A stretch of DNA of 64,000 nt from Crambe crambe (GCA_963924555.1 OZ004596.1:1426001-1490000); one strand, 5' to 3'; positions 32,522-45,364 are shown, numbered from the stretch's first letter. A program made the numbers and translations. The notes: generated by a model from the sequence alone, not told the origin.

Positions 32522-35500
32522 CTACAACTGATCCAGAGTTGATTTCATGTGGTGGTCCATGGTGGAAAGTTCCATGACTGCACCATGTACAAGTTTGGCC
32601 ATTACTTTGGGCCACAGCTCTTCCAAGGACTCAAGCTTCTTGTGTGTGGTGAGGGTGGAGGTGAGGAGGTCAGTGCAGAAAGCCCCTGCAGTGGACACTC
32701 TGTCCTGTTGGGCCACTCCCAAAGGTTTGGAGTTAGGAGAATAGTGGTGCAAGCCGTAACGGTTCACAGGTTCTGAACATGTGATACTGAAAGAGATATC
32801 AGACTTGTGTATTTTATCAGTAAAAAGGATGTGCTTTGGGTATAATTGTTTACCTTTTCATGGCTGTTGAACTGGGAATTAGCTTTCTTGTTACTAAATT
32901 TCGTGGCCTGGGAAGAGGAGGAGGAGGAGAGGAGATTATGATAATTAAAGTGTGCACATTAGCTGTTAAAGTCAGTTTGATAGAATATCCTGAAATGCAA
33001 TAACCATTGACCAGTGATCACCTCACCAGGGAAAAATAGTACTACCTTCATCAGATCCTCTTACCTGTATTGACTAATGAGTGCAAGAAGCCGTGCCTTT
33101 GGGAGGCGAGAGGTGGTAAGTTGACCAAGTTTACCAAATATCTGCTCAGCTTCCACAAGTTCTTTATCTTTCACGGGTTCCCCGTCGAGCACCGACAGGT
33201 TTAGGTGACTCAATCGGTAAAGGGTGTATGCCGAGAATAAAAGGTGGGAAGTAATCGGGTTGCCATGGGATGAAACAGTAAGAGAATTAAGGGGTGTGGT
33301 GAGTTGGGCTAGAGCATTGACTTGTTCGAGCCCGGACATATTAGTGCAGTCAAAACCTAGAGACTGTGGAGGAGACAGTCATATGATAAACACACCATTA
33401 AGTAACCACTTGCTGACTTACCGTCACGGAAGGACACGGTAACATGAGTTTGGGAAGTAATCGAGCAATATCCTCAAACTCAATACAGTGGAAATGTAGC
33501 TCCCTGATTGTTTTCTTGTGAAGAGGGGCTGATGTTTCCAGAGCCTCCAGTGCCCCCCAGCCATACAGGTGTAATGTGAAGTCCTCGTAGTGCAAGAAGT
33601 AGGTAGGGAAGGACGGGGGCAGGATTTTTGGGAGTGAGGTACAGGAGAGGGAACCTTGATAATCATGTCTCCCAAATTTACTTGATGTAACTATGCTGGG
33701 AGAGCTGGAGGAAACTAGACTAGGAGATCTAGTGAATAAACAAACAAACAGATAAAATGTATCTTTTTTTTGTAGGAAGTGTAAACCTTAGTTGGTGACT
33801 TTGCTCCCACTGTGCCCGAATAGCTTTGATAGTGGCCTCCTTTTGCTTCTCCATCAATGCTATCTTCTTCTGCTCCTTCATGTGCTCTTCCTCCTCACGA
33901 GCAGCTGCCAGTGCCTCGTGTCTCTCCTCCTCCTATACCATATATAAATCTTGTACCCAAAGTAACATTTATAAATTCCTTACCCACCAAAATAAATTTT
34001 CCATTCAAAATTTACCCCCACAAAAATTTCCCACTATAACAGTAACATGTTTTGTTCTCCACTTACTGTGCCAACCAACTGATATCACATTAAAACTAAT
34101 TCCATTCACTAGTTTTCAAAAATGGTAATATTAGGATTGATGATTACCGACCGAGACTGGGGTCTGGTCAAGTATGTGTAGTTGATTGACATGGTAGATC
34201 ACAGACTGCCTATGATCTGGGGCATTGGCCAGAGGGTTCCCATCCAGTGTTAGCTCTGTTAGATTATCACAGTGTGACAGGCAGGGAGCGTCGTCAAAGC
34301 TGAAGAAAAAAGAAGATCAATTCAACTTACTCTTCTGTGATGCAATGATAAAGTAGACACTTGAAATCATCTCCTGAACCAACAAGATAACATACAGACT
34401 GAATTGAAAGTCCTTACCTCTGGATGAGATTATGGCTGAGGTACAAACGCTGTAAATTTGCCAGTTCATCTAGTTCATACTATAAAGGAAAAGGTAATGG
34501 TACTACCATTACAGTGAGAGGGAGTTGGGCTTTCAAATTATTTTACCACATGTGTAATTCTATTCCTCCGAAGGTTGAGTTCAGCCAGGGCTTGTAATCC
34601 AGCCAGTCCTGACACACATGTGATGTTATTGCCTGCTAGATTCAGTACTCGCAGGTGGGAGAGGTGATTCAAATACTCAATTTCTTGTATCTAAAAGGAC
34701 AGAAGAGGGAAGGGTTTGCTTACATAGGAGATATGGTGGAGATTTAACTCATTTTCTTACCATATTTCCATGCAAATCCAGCACATCCAATTTGACAAGA
34801 TTCTGTAAACCTGTTATTTTTCTGATCCTGTTGAAACGGTCATCCTGTGAACACTGGTTACCAACATGCCAACTCTAGTACAATACTACTGTATTCCCCT
34901 TTAAGTTATCACCACTACGTCTTTATCAATATGCCTCGATATAATCATAACCATCTCACTATCATTATCAGTCTACTACAAGGTCCTTGGACCATATTTT
35001 ATCTGAAATAACATCCAACCCCATCAGTATAATATTATCTAAGCAGCATGCATTGATAGAAAAATTATCATTGACTGCATACCTATTTCTCCCCAGCATG
35101 AGCACCCTAAGGGAGAGTAGTCCTTCCAAACCCATAATCTCATGCACCATATTGTCGTAAAGATCAAGAAAGACCAAGCGTCGGAGGTTGTTTAAGTGCT
35201 GGAGACGAGTGATGGAGTTATGCTGGAGATTCAGGAGCCTTAGACGTTCCTCTCCTTCAAAGATGGGACACACAGTGAGGTGTCGGCGATCCAGGTTCAG
35301 TCTGTCTGGGTCGGCAATTCTCTCTTCTTGACTTCGGTACACCACTGGCACTCCAGGTGCAGTAGGCGATTCAGAGAAGATCACATGATCCTTGGGTGGA
35401 GTGGGCTCAGTGGGTGTTGGGAGATCAGGTCCCTGCAGAGAACGTTTCTTAGAACGAGCGAAGCGGGGTTTATTAAGGGAAGAGTTGGGGAAACGCTGAA

Positions 35501-36112
35501 TCAACTCATCTCGTATCTGGTCACGCCCTCCCCAATGCATAGACTGGCTGGCTGCAGCATATTGTTCTGGAATGATAAATGATAATAGCATTAGAGAAAG
35601 TTTTTGCAGCTGTGATATCAGAGCCTCCAACCATACTGATTCACATAATGATTCATCAGTATTTTTACTAAGAAAATACAAATTTGGTAAACTTACTATA
35701 CATATTTTATATTAGCATTACTGAAAATGAGAGCATTTTATACTTTGCAGGTTGGAGGCACTGTGATATAACTCACCATGGTGATGATGTCTATGCATGG
35801 AGTCTTCAGGCCTACCTGACAGCTGGAACTGAGTTGAAATGTTTTCAATGTGCATTCGATGACGAAACCCTTCATTAGGCTGCTGTAATATAGGTAGACA
35901 CATACATGCATGGGAAAATTTTTTTGAATTTCAAACTTGGAACTAAAATAACAAACCTGGAACTAAAAATAACAAACCTGAACATCTGGAACTAGCTCCA
36001 AAAGATAGCTGGAGGCTCCTAACCGTCTAGTCCCCGTCCCTACATAGGAAGAGGAGTTCTGAAGAGCATGCAGAGCAGAGCACACCTCACCTTTTCCCTT
36101 GCTTGCATCCAT
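32522..36112 (-). CDS. LRRC49: LRRC49, leucine-rich subunit of the tubulin polyglutamylase complex
   Basis: A multi-exon gene starting at the ATG at 36112 (MDASKGKGEV) and ending with a stop at 32522. LRRC49 is a non-catalytic subunit of the TTLL1 tubulin polyglutamylase complex at centriolar satellites and cilia. A family-specific entry motif (ERIADPDRLNLDRRHLTVCP, about 35300) is followed by a run of SDS22-type leucine-rich repeats (LRLLNLQHNSITRLQHLNNL, LVFLDLYDNMVHEI, LRVLMLGRNR) across several exons down to about 34150. Next is a charged coiled-coil (exon near 33780-33930, rich in Glu/Lys) and a C-terminal globular part. The last residues, LEELWPKVMAKLVHGAVMEL, match the vertebrate C-terminus. 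Introns are mostly 60-120 bp, and exon borders were not all fixed. The start lies 67 bp from that of KGD4 on the other strand. Confidence 0.9.
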
Positions 36113-36179
36113 AGCACTGCATTTGCTGCGCTTTATTTAGAAATAAAAATTATTATCTGAGCTGCAAGATCATGATGCC
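36113..36179. promoter_or_regulatory. 67-bp divergent gap between LRRC49 and KGD4
   Basis: Only 67 bp separate the two start codons, so 5' UTRs and core promoter must share or overlap this stretch. No motif beyond AT-richness was recognised. Confidence 0.5.
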
Positions 36180-36581
36180 ATGAATTCTGCGGTGAGAGGA
36201 CTGCTCTACAATAGGTGGTATCGAACCACTTCAGTGGTGGATAGGATCCCTCTCATCAAATTCCCAACGAGAAGAAGCCCAGATGGAAAAGGTTAGCTAT
36301 CCATCAAACCAAAAAAGAGGCTATCACACTCCAGAAATTGTTTTTGGTATAGCACTTGTAAGCTTGAGTATGGACAATTTACAAAAGACTGCTAGCCAGC
36401 AGATGTCCACTCCTCCAAAACACAGTTCAAAAGCGGTAGAGTTACCAGCAAGCTATGGGAGAGCCCTGCCAATTAGTGAAGATGAGATAGCTGCCATTAA
36501 TGTAAGCCCTCCTCTATAGTTGCTGATATCGATTCATTCTTGATGTGTACATTTGTACTGCAGCTTGGTGGGGCAAGATAG
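36180..36581 (+). CDS. MRPS36: KGD4/MRPS36, 2-oxoglutarate dehydrogenase adaptor
   Basis: Three small exons: 36180-36291, 36335-36501 and 36564-36581; the first intron is only 43 bp. KGD4 (once called MRPS36) tethers the E3 subunit to the mitochondrial 2-oxoglutarate dehydrogenase complex. The N-terminus is basic and hydroxylated (MNSAVRGLLYNRWYRTTSV), fitting a mitochondrial presequence. RIPLIKFPTRR matches the conserved IRFPDRR segment. The C-terminus, LPASYGRALPISEDEIAAIN then LGGAR, matches the family's LP..YRR..ISEEE...I..GG end. Length is about 98 residues, as expected. The middle is poorly conserved. Confidence 0.85.
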
Positions 36582-36651
36582 CATCATGAACACACTTTTT
36601 CATCACATCAGTATGTTTTATTTGTAAAGAGTTATTATAATTTTCAAAAAA

Positions 36652-38386
36652 TTAAATTTTGATAACGTAATGTTTTTGTTGATTCAATGGTTCTGCTTGA
36701 TCTGGGGAAGTGGGTAGAATGTTCACTGGAAGGTCCCATGTCATTGTGTCCATGGCAACAGGCCTCACCCCCTTCCAAGTAGTAGCATCTGATCCAGAGA
36801 AACTTGTAGATGGTGTAGACTGAATCAGTTTCTCACTATCAGATCCCTGTGCTATCAAAAACTCAAAATGCAGCTGCCACTGTACTGTCACTGCAAGCAA
36901 GAAGACATTGCTTTGTAAATGAGTAGCAATCACTATCAGGAAAGGTGACACAGGACAAACTGTTAGTACTAGAAGAGATTGGTCATTTTGATGACCAAAT
37001 TTTATGTCTTATAATAGTTCTGTCATTCATAGAGATGGTTGTCCCTCTTTTGGAGGTGATTGTCCTTTGACCTTTGTTGTCCTACCTGTAGGAGTCTGAA
37101 ATGACTGAGAGACACTGGGAGGAATGGGGAGAGAGAACTGAGACTGCAAAGTGTTGTGGCAACACTCCGAGTGCCTGGTGTATGCTGTGCACACTGAACT
37201 GAGAGATGCCGAGGGCTTCAGGCTCTCCTTGCAGATCTCCTCGATGCACTGGAGTACCACACTGATCTGCAATGATATTTGGTACATCCTCATCTCCTAT
37301 GGTCTTTATTTAGCTCTCACTTGAAGGCAAGCAATAGTGGCTCCACTCAAGTCTAGTGTCCCTGTCACATCTTCCCCCAACTTGTAAGACGACTTGAAGA
37401 GAGAGACTCGTCCTAGAACTCCATTCTGGTTCTTGAGAGTGTAATTCACTGCATTGATGAAAATAAGTCAAGTAAGTGATTAAAAATATTTCCACACTGA
37501 ATATAATATCAGACCTCTTATCTACAAAGAGAACGAGTGAGAATTAGAGCTTACATGATGTCCGCCGAGAAGTTTCAGTAGCAAGAGCTTGAAGAGCTAG
37601 TTCTATGGTAGGGTCCTCCTTCACCTCACTTATCAGAAATGGGTTAGAGTCCCTTGGAGAAGGGGTCACATATGGAAGATAGAGAGACTCGGGGATCACC
37701 AGCACTCTAAAGGGAATTCGGACTATCTGGGCAGAACATCCTGGCTTTTGAGCACCCACTGCAACTTTGTAACTATATTTAATCAGTCGTCCACTGAAGG
37801 AAGGGGGTCCACCAACTGGCAGCTGCTCACTGTATACAACTACATGAAGAAAGAATTCTAAACCAGTCTCCCTGTACCAATCATTGTGTTATAGCTGAGC
37901 CTTAAGATATTAGATGTGGATAATTCAAGTTTGCTTCCAACTTTGAGCTCGAAAAACTGGAATTACCACACCCTTCGATATTACCTGCCATTATCTTAGT
38001 AGACCATGGCATTTACTCACCATTCTTAACCTCTCCAGGATTAAGTGTTAGGCTACAAAAAAGAACGGTTGAAGGGGTGGAGCATACTGTGTGACCTTTC
38101 TCACCTGTGTGTGGGGAGTAATCACATCATCTAATAAATATTATTTTTCACTACCTCTGTTGGGGACAAAAGCAGTTTCTGTGTTGGAGGGGGACTGGAG
38201 ACTCAGAGAAGAGAGGGGTTGTACTATGTCCTCTCTCACACACACCTGGCAGTGGATTTGCGCTCCTGCCCAGGCTATAGTCTCCGAGGAGGACCCTTGA
38301 TTAGCAAAGGCAATGTTACAAGTCAATCTCTCATGGGCTAAGAGAACGCCGCTCCCTCGAAGATCCGCACTCACAACTATAGACAT
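36652..38386 (-). CDS. RGP1: RGP1, subunit of the RIC1-RGP1 Rab6 exchange factor
   Basis: Multi-exon; begins MSIVVSADLRGSGVLLAHER and ends LNQQKHYVIKI. RGP1 has an arrestin-like beta-sandwich and pairs with RIC1 as the GEF that activates Rab6 at the Golgi. Diagnostic blocks: IAWAGAQIHCQV near 38270, YSEQLPVGGPPSFSGRLIKY near 37790, VRIPFRVLVIPESLYLP near 37700, SQFSLPIPPSVSQSFQTPT near 37110, QWQLHFEFLI near 36870 and TMTWDLPVNILPTSP near 36710. Exons (at least seven) are separated by short introns. The start lies 75 bp from that of SLC25A46 on the opposite strand. Confidence 0.92.
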
Positions 38387-38461
38387 TGTAGTTTATTCCA
38401 AATAGAGCCCACCGTAGGATCGGGACCACACCTACTCGTTGAAAGCTAGCTAGAGCTGGGT
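38387..38461. promoter_or_regulatory. 75-bp divergent gap between RGP1 and SLC25A46
   Basis: The two start codons are 75 bp apart on opposite strands. No specific site was recognised in the gap. Confidence 0.45.
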
Positions 38462-39339
38462 ATGTCTTTTAGAAGTGGTCAGCCTCCATTTAGAAGTGGT
38501 GGGGGTACTGGTAACTACGGGAGCAGAGAGAGCACTGTAAGTAAACACAAGGTTAAGTATTAGCTAGCCAACTGACAGATTTCAATCTCTGGTGCACCAA
38601 GATTTCTGTGGATATCCCCACCTTCCCTTCAGTACCTACTTCCCTTTCACACCATGGTTCTATGCACAGCAGTTCTAATCCCAGTGTTCAAGACACCCCT
38701 AAAACAAGCTGGTTCTTAGAGCGAGCAGAGTCTTGGTTCGGTAAGGTGTTACCACAATACCACTTATAATTATACTATTTATATTAATAAAGGGTCTGTT
38801 GAAACCTTTGAGAATAATGTGGTGCTTGTATCAAGGTATTCTATTTTTTTAAACTATTATATTTTCATGTATGTGCTATATTCTCCTGATAGGGTGGGCC
38901 TGGTGGATTGCATCACCTATCCCTTCATTGTCTTCAGCCGGCAATGTCAGCTCTTTCCTTATAACCCTGCCAGTATGAATGCAGCTGCTCCTTTTAGTAC
39001 CATAGTAGTCATGCACCACATCATGAATTCGCAGGTAAGGATCTTCTCTCATCCTTTCTTTCTCTATCATACTTTGTATCCTGTTGTGTTATTGTGTACA
39101 AGGGTGTAGCTGCTCTTTGGAGGGGTTGGAAGAGCCATGTCTTCCTGCTTTTAGTGAGACCCTTCATGGATGCATTTCTACTAAAGCTCTCTAGTAGATC
39201 GGGGTAAGTTCCTGCCAAATATTAAATGATCGCACGTCATGAATTGCAAAAAATTTGTGTGCAGTTCTGTTCAGTCTTCTGGTCTGAAATACTGGCTAAC
39301 AAGTTTTGTTTTCAAGAGGTATGAACTATTTGGTTATGG

Positions 39340-39372
<33 letters not shown>

Positions 39373-40032
39373 AATATGTAGATCTTACATCCCTCCCAAA
39401 TAAATGGTCACTAGCCTAAATCTCTTTCTCCATCCAGCCTTACCCATGTGGTGACCATGCCTCTTCTATCTTATGCCTACCATGAAATGGCACAGCACAC
39501 AAAAGACAAAGTCTTTGTGGGCATCATGGAGACAGCAGTGGATCGTCCTTTGTTCAGAATGGATGCATTTCGCTCCGTCCCATATCTCACTCTAACCACA
39601 CCCACAATTCTCCACGGTGTCTTATTTAGCATCACTTCACACATCACTCATAAAACACTGCAAAGACTTTTCCCCAACAGAACACCACGAAACAACATCC
39701 TCTCCTCAACAGTGCGAGCACTCACGTTGGACTACATCAGTTTCTTCCTCACCGATATTCTCCTCTATCCGTTGGAGACCGTCCTAGTGCGTTTATACTG
39801 CCAAGGAATGCCAGCTCTAGTTGAGAATGTCGAAAATGGAGTGGATACGGCATTCATAGGATCCTATTACAATGGGTTCATAGACTGTGCGAGTGGTATC
39901 TTGGACTCAGAGGGTCCCTTGGGATTCTTCAAGGGATTCTCATCTCTGCTGATCAGGTATGCAGTTCATGGTGGCATTCTTATAGTGCTTTGGAGAACAA
40001 TGCAAGCCCTTGATAACAGATTAAAAAGATAG
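38462..40032 (+). CDS. SLC25A46: SLC25A46, mitochondrial outer-membrane carrier-fold protein
   Basis: About six exons from the ATG at 38462 (MSFRSGQPPFRSGGGTGNYG), ending with a 585-bp last exon. SLC25A46 (yeast Ugo1-like) uses the carrier fold on the outer membrane to regulate fission/fusion and lipid traffic rather than transport. Seen: VGLVDCITYPFIVFSRQCQL, matching the family's HPCIVLRRQCQ; ALWRGWKSH (family ALWKGMGS); VVTMPLLSYAYHEMA; PTILHGVLFSITSHI; DILLYPLETVLVRLYCQGM (conserved DVILYPLETVLHRLHIQG); and GFFKGFSSLLIRYAVHGGIL. The disordered Gly/Ser N-terminus is short. A poly-G run (39342-39371) sits in the intron before the last exon. Confidence 0.9.
39342..39371 (+). repeat. Poly-G tract in an SLC25A46 intron
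   Basis: Thirty G in a row lie about 65 bp upstream of the last exon's acceptor; length may be uncertain in the assembly. Confidence 0.92.
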
Positions 40033-40287
40033 CCAGTTTTCCTTCAGTCAATATTTGTTATGATTTTCTATACAATTATTATTCTATTTATGAGATTGGT
40101 AATTAGCATTTTTTTAAAATTTAATATAATTATTTCGATACACAAATCAATTCTGAACAACAGCATAAAAAATAAACCACATTTAAAAAAAAAAAGAAGA
40201 AAGCTGAGCCCAAATAGATTGGACTCTGGCATGGCGTATGCACATGTGGTGTGTATGTATGTGAGCGTATGAAGTGTTGAGTCGACA

Positions 40288-42716
40288 TTACAAGTCCTCC
40301 ATGTTATTGGATGAAAAGTGTTTTTTTGCTTGAGCGGGCTCACTCCACTTGAACTCAGCTTTGATTCTCTGCACACACTCTTCCATATACATATGCTGCG
40401 TATATCAATAACAAGTGATTATAAAGTGTGAACAAAACATTCATCACCATCATAAAAGGAAGGTTCTCCTGGGCTATTTAAAACACTTTGTATCCTCAAT
40501 TCATAACAATTCTATCACTAACACCTGTCTAACCTGCACACTTACATATTGGGAATAAATACGAACCCATCGTGAGGGCTTGTTTTCACGGTTGTACTGG
40601 AAAGTGAAGGCCTGTTCCTCGACATCAGCTTCGTGATGGACCACCATGTCCCAAGGGAATGTATGCTCTTGGTCCTCGACTATCCCTTCATCGGTGCACG
40701 CTTTCAAGCAGATGTGGTAGCGACTGATGGTCACTATCACGTGACCCACCTTACGAGCATCACACTTGCAGTGTGGGAAGACCACAGAATTATAGCCCGG
40801 TAGAGATCGAACCATATCAAGGTACTGTAAAAGAAGAAGAAGTAATTGCTAGCTGGAAAATACTGCACAGTTCCCTATGTGTCTGGTACAAGACACATGA
40901 TGCAACCTAACAAACAAACACAGGCCTTTCCTAACCTGCTGTTTCTGTTCCCCGCTGGCTAATTTCTCCAGATCGCTCATCTTATCTCCCACTTGAATAC
41001 GACCCTTTTTGACATCTTCAACTGCCTGGTGTACAAGAGATAAGTAAGTGGTTATCAAATTAAAGGGGCAGTGGTGTACGAGAGATAAGTAAGTGGTTAT
41101 CAAATTAAAGGGGCAGGGGCCAGTGCCAGGGCTTACTTGGTGGTAGAAGAGGTCATGGACTGTTGGATTGGTGTTGGCCAGTACTTCATGCGTCTGTGTG
41201 AATAGCCACTTTCTCAGGAGAATATGATTACTACTGTTATCTTTGCTTGATGAGTATTTGGAGACAAAAATTTTATGTGGAAACTCGGTCTTTTCAAGTT
41301 TGCGATCTAGTAAAGAGAAAAAGTTGTTCTAATCCTCATACAAAAATTTGGTGCTTTATTTAAAAAAAAATTTTGACTTAAAAGTTAGACCAGGAGCAAA
41401 CTTACCAAAATCATGCTCCATTCTCTCATAAAGTGCAAACAGTTTCTTTGCATCATTTCCCAATTTTACCTTCTTTGCCACTTCCTGTAAAGTCATCCAG
41501 GCAGACACACATAATATCAACAGGTGAGGCTTCCACCTTAAACTTACCTCAAACACTTCAGGAGTTCTGGAATCATCCCTGATGTTGACGGTGCATACAG
41601 TACGATCAGGGAGCAGCACCCGCAAGCTCACTTTACGTTCCTGAGGGGGTGTGGTCTCAGCAGCTTTACCATTTTCTGCTCGCGAGCTGTTTAGAAAGTC
41701 CTGCATCAACTCACTCTCATAAATCACCCGAGCTGAACATACTATGGTGAAATGCACAAATAATAATGGCATCATCAGTAACAGACAGAATCAAACCTTT
41801 ATCTAAGTAATCTTCCAGTCCTCTTCTTCGTGCATCAACTTGGCTATCATTTAATTGGAAGGGCCATTTTCCTGGCATCTTGGGGAAAATGAAGTCTCCA
41901 AATTGCCTCTTCAACTGCATCAAGAGGAGAGAGGAAGTGTTTATACAAATCATCCTTTTGTGAGCTGCAGCACATTATGTAAACAACTTACATTTGCATT
42001 CAGAGCATCGAATTCGCGATACCTTCGTGAAGCAACATGCTTGTTGGCCATGTAGATATTGAACACGACATACTCCTTTCCAGTGTCATCTCGGAGTTTT
42101 CTTATGTCAGGAACAGATATTGGCACAGAGCGACGTTCAAAGTAATCCATGGGAGACATGTTTCCTGATGCTGTGTCTGGTTCCAATCGACGAGCTTCCT
42201 CGTCAGAGACAGAAACGACTACCATGTTCACCTCCTTCCCACTGTTGCGTATGAGTTGGACTACTGTGGAGTGGTCTGCTCCCTCCACTGACTGTCCATT
42301 ACTGTAATAATTAAAGGGGTGATGATCATGTTACCCACTACACCATAATAGTGGTATTATTGACATAGATATATGATAGGATAGACTATATAAAACACAT
42401 CAAAGACACAGTATAGGAATATTCCACATGATTCAAGCGCACCTCCTGCCTCCCTCACTTACACTTCCAGTATCCGGTCACCAATCTTCAAACCTGCTAT
42501 CTCTGCAGGCCCTTTCTCCAGCACTGCACTGATATACTGCATGGGGGCATAGAGATCCCCACCGATGGACTTAAGCTGTCCACCTTCAGACACTTGACCC
42601 CTGACATTAAAACCAAAGCCTTGCTGGTTCTTCACCACCTTGACAGTGTGGGGGCCCTTGGCGCCATCCTCCGTTCCTAGGGAAGGCTCCACACCATTCT
42701 CATCCTCCTGAGACAT
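40288..42716 (-). CDS. SNX27: Sorting nexin-27 (PDZ-PX-FERM)
   Basis: Multi-exon; starts [20 protein letters not shown] at 42716 and stops at 40288. SNX27 is the PDZ cargo adaptor of retromer, recycling transmembrane proteins from early endosomes to the surface. The PDZ domain spans the first two exons ([20 protein letters not shown], then [20 protein letters not shown]). The PX domain follows ([20 protein letters not shown] then [19 protein letters not shown], containing the R-R-Y-R-E-F phosphoinositide site). The FERM-like module comes next ([72 protein letters not shown]). The last exon, starting after the acceptor near 40396, encodes [17 protein letters not shown] and ends NNMEDL. Domain order and length match vertebrate SNX27. 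Confidence 0.93.
41028..41116. repeat. Two 45-bp tandem units at an SNX27 exon/intron border
   Basis: The unit beginning GGTGTAC recurs after 45 bp with one change. It covers the 3' splice region of the exon that reads [13 protein letters not shown]. Only the copy next to the exon keeps an acceptor AG. Confidence 0.8.
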
Positions 42717-42981
42717 TATACCTCCCTCAGTCCTTCACAATAATTATGTCCTGTATTGATTGTTATAAATCAGATAGCTACAAGCTAACTCTTTCCAAAA
42801 CCCATTCTAAGCAGTTATCCATACATTATCTTACTTGTGTGGCCCGCGTAAGCTTACTGCTCCAGCAATAGTATAGTTTAAAAGGTAACGAGGAGATCGA
42901 GAATGAGAATCACAAAACAATTCGGCCGACTCCGCCCCCCTTATGTCACGTGCGTTAATTTTCGCGAAGGAGAGGGAAAAA
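42717..42981. promoter_or_regulatory. Divergent promoter region of SNX27 and MSTO1
   Basis: This 265-bp gap contains GTCACGTGC (E-box CACGTG, about 42945-42953), a GC-rich stretch TCCGCCCCCC just before it, and the palindrome TTCGCGAA at 42961-42968. A shared bidirectional promoter is inferred. Confidence 0.5.
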
Positions 42982-45237
42982 ATGTCTACTCGCGAAATAA
43001 TTAGTATTCAGTGTGGACACTATTCCAACTTTGTAGGGACTCACTGGTGGAATTTACAGGCAAGTGAAGGCTGACTTTAATGCACTATAACATCATAACT
43101 AATGTTCAACAGGAATCTGCTTTCTGTTATGATGATTCAACAGCAAAGGAGCCAAGAGAAATCCTCACGGATTGCATGTTCCGGGAGGGACTCACCCTTA
43201 AAGTGAGATTACTCATATTTAGTTGATGTGATCTTATCACTAATGGTATTATGGTAAAGGGTGAACAGACATACACGCCTCGTCTTCTTGCAGTGGACTT
43301 GAGTGGTAGCCTGAAGACCTTAAAGAAGGGAGGTCATCTTTATGATGACACCCCTGCCTCCACCACCGAGGACCAGATGGAAGTTTGGTGGGTCTAACTT
43401 CCTGCTCTTCATGTTACTGTACTTTCTGTATGTGTGAACAAAGGCATGGGAAAGTGGAGAAGCATACGATGGAAACTCCGAAGAAGAACGAATTCCTGTC
43501 AGACTTACAACTTCTTGATTCAGGGAAAATGGAAGCCAAGGTTCGGTGGAATTTCCTCCAGCAAGCATTGCTTCATTTGTTGTGATCTTTAGGATCTGGA
43601 GAATAAAGTGTACGAGATATGCTCTAATATGGAGGTGTGGTCAGATTTTCTGAGGCTTCATCTGCATCCTAAAAGTGTCTTGACAGTCCCAGGAGTATTC
43701 CATGGCTGGTATGTGGCTGATCCAATGGCAAAAGTGTGGTGCAGTTAACATTACCACATATCTAGTGATGACTTCAAGCTGATGCCGTCTGGTCAAAGTG
43801 TGTGGAACGCTACTAAAGTGAGTATTCAATAATTATTACTGCATTTCCATTAGCTATTAGTTTTATTACTGAAGTTTCGAGACTCCTTTGAAGAGAGGTT
43901 GCACTTTTTCATTGAGGAATGTGACAGCCTGCAAGGATTCCACCTTCTGGCTGATATGGATGATGGGTTTGGTGGGTTGGGGAGTTGTATTGCTGAACTG
44001 CTGGCTGACGAATACAGCCAAAAGGCAACCATTTCTTTTGCACTATCTCCAAGAACAAAACCATTGGACCAGGTCTGTCTATAAATAATCATACAGGGGA
44101 TAATCTCATCTCTTCCTCCCTGAATTGGTGCAGGCTAAAAATGAGTTTCACAGCACTCTGCTGAACCATGCCCTGTGTCTAAATGAACTGAGCACTCACA
44201 CCTCCTTGGTATGTCCTCTTTCCCTCCTCGTGAACCCATGGAGCAGAAAGACCCATCCCTCCCTCAGGCCATTTCCACAAATCTGCTATGAGGCAAGTAG
44301 AGAACGATAGCTTCCACTGTGGTTAATGCTAGGCTTAATTTCAGGAGTCACTGCCCTTCCACACTGCTGCACTGCTTGCCTCTGCCCTGGAAACGGCCTC
44401 TCTTTTGTACCGCACTCACCAAGCCCCGCTCACTCTCTCTTCCTTGGCAGACACATTCAGCAAAATGGGAAGAAAGGTACACTAGCAATGGCACTCTAAA
44501 AAATGTTACATTCCACGCACAATCTTTAACTAGATGTGTAGTATGGGGCTCTGTCTTCCTCTCTCTCTGCCACCCGATAGCAACCTACTCTCTGAATTTG
44601 ACTGCACCCCACTCCACACCCAACTCCAACCTTTGACCCCCTTTTGTACAGTGGATGACCTACGATGGTCTCAAGCAATTTCAGTGAGAGGTATCCCTCC
44701 TACATATCCCTTATGGTGAGGCCCAGAAGAGACTTCCCCTTTCATTCAATAGCAGTTTTGTTTTGACTGCAGTTCTCCAAAAGACCAGCGTTCAACGTGC
44801 TGCAGACACCACCCTACACTGGCACTGAGCACACACCTCTCCCAGCACTTTCCAAGCTCTGCAGTCTCCACTCATTTCACAGTCATCCACAAACCTCTTG
44901 TTTTGGGCAACCCTTTCCCACCAATCCTCCCAGACCACTACCACAAAACCAAACAAGGTACCCCAAAACTCTCGTGCAGTGCTACAATTATATGCTTTAC
45001 CAAATGCTTTGCTGTTTAGCTCCAGCCAGTGCTTCCTTCCAGAGCCAATCGGGTATTGGGGACATGTTGTCTGCTCTGTCTTCAGAGCTGAAAAGACTTG
45101 ACGTCAGGAAAATGGCTGCTTTTGCCTCCACTTGCTTGGACAGTGACAGCTACAGGGAACTGAAGGAGAAGTTGGTCTCCATGGAGAAGTGTTATAGAAC
45201 AGAACTGGACGTGGACGATTCACCAGATTCAAGCTAG
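42982..45237 (+). CDS. MSTO1: Misato (MSTO1), tubulin/FtsZ-fold mitochondrial distribution regulator
   Basis: Multi-exon, from the ATG at 42982 (MSTREIISIQCGHYSNFVGT) to the stop at 45235-45237. Misato proteins have a tubulin-like fold and act in mitochondrial fusion/distribution and, in flies, chromosome segregation. Conserved blocks: HYSNFVGTHWWNLQ; REGLTLKG then TYTPRLLAVDLSGSLKTL; VWSDFLRLHLHPKS; the signature HFFIEECDSLQGFHLLADMD and GFGGLGSCIAELLADEYS; and HTSLVCPLSL. A degenerate middle and a C-terminal helical segment (LSSELKRLDVRKMAAFAS ... LKEKLVSMEKCYR) follow, matching the vertebrate end. About ten exons; internal borders near 43400-43640 are approximate. The final coding 20 bp and stop are duplicated into the 3' flank. 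Confidence 0.9.
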
Positions 45238-45313
45238 CTATCTATTCAGTTATTTATCATAATACTGGCTGATTCACCAGATTCAAGCTAACTATCTATT
45301 TATCATGATACTG
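45217..45313 (+). repeat. Imperfect 50-bp tandem duplication over the MSTO1 stop
   Basis: The block starting GATTCACCAGATTCAAGCTA occurs at 45219 and again at 45269, followed in both by a TATCTATT...TATCAT.ATACTGGCTGA stretch. The first copy contains the terminal codons and stop of MSTO1; the second lies in the 3' UTR. Confidence 0.85.
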
Positions 45314-45364
45314 GCTGATATCACTGAGAAAAACAGAAAATAAATTTGAGATGAAGATGTGATG

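Noticed and set aside
40060-40272. Small plus-strand frame downstream of SLC25A46
   Set aside because: AT-rich 3' flank; the codons are Lys/Ile/Asn-rich with no similarity, and the stretch overlaps the 3' UTRs of SLC25A46 and SNX27.
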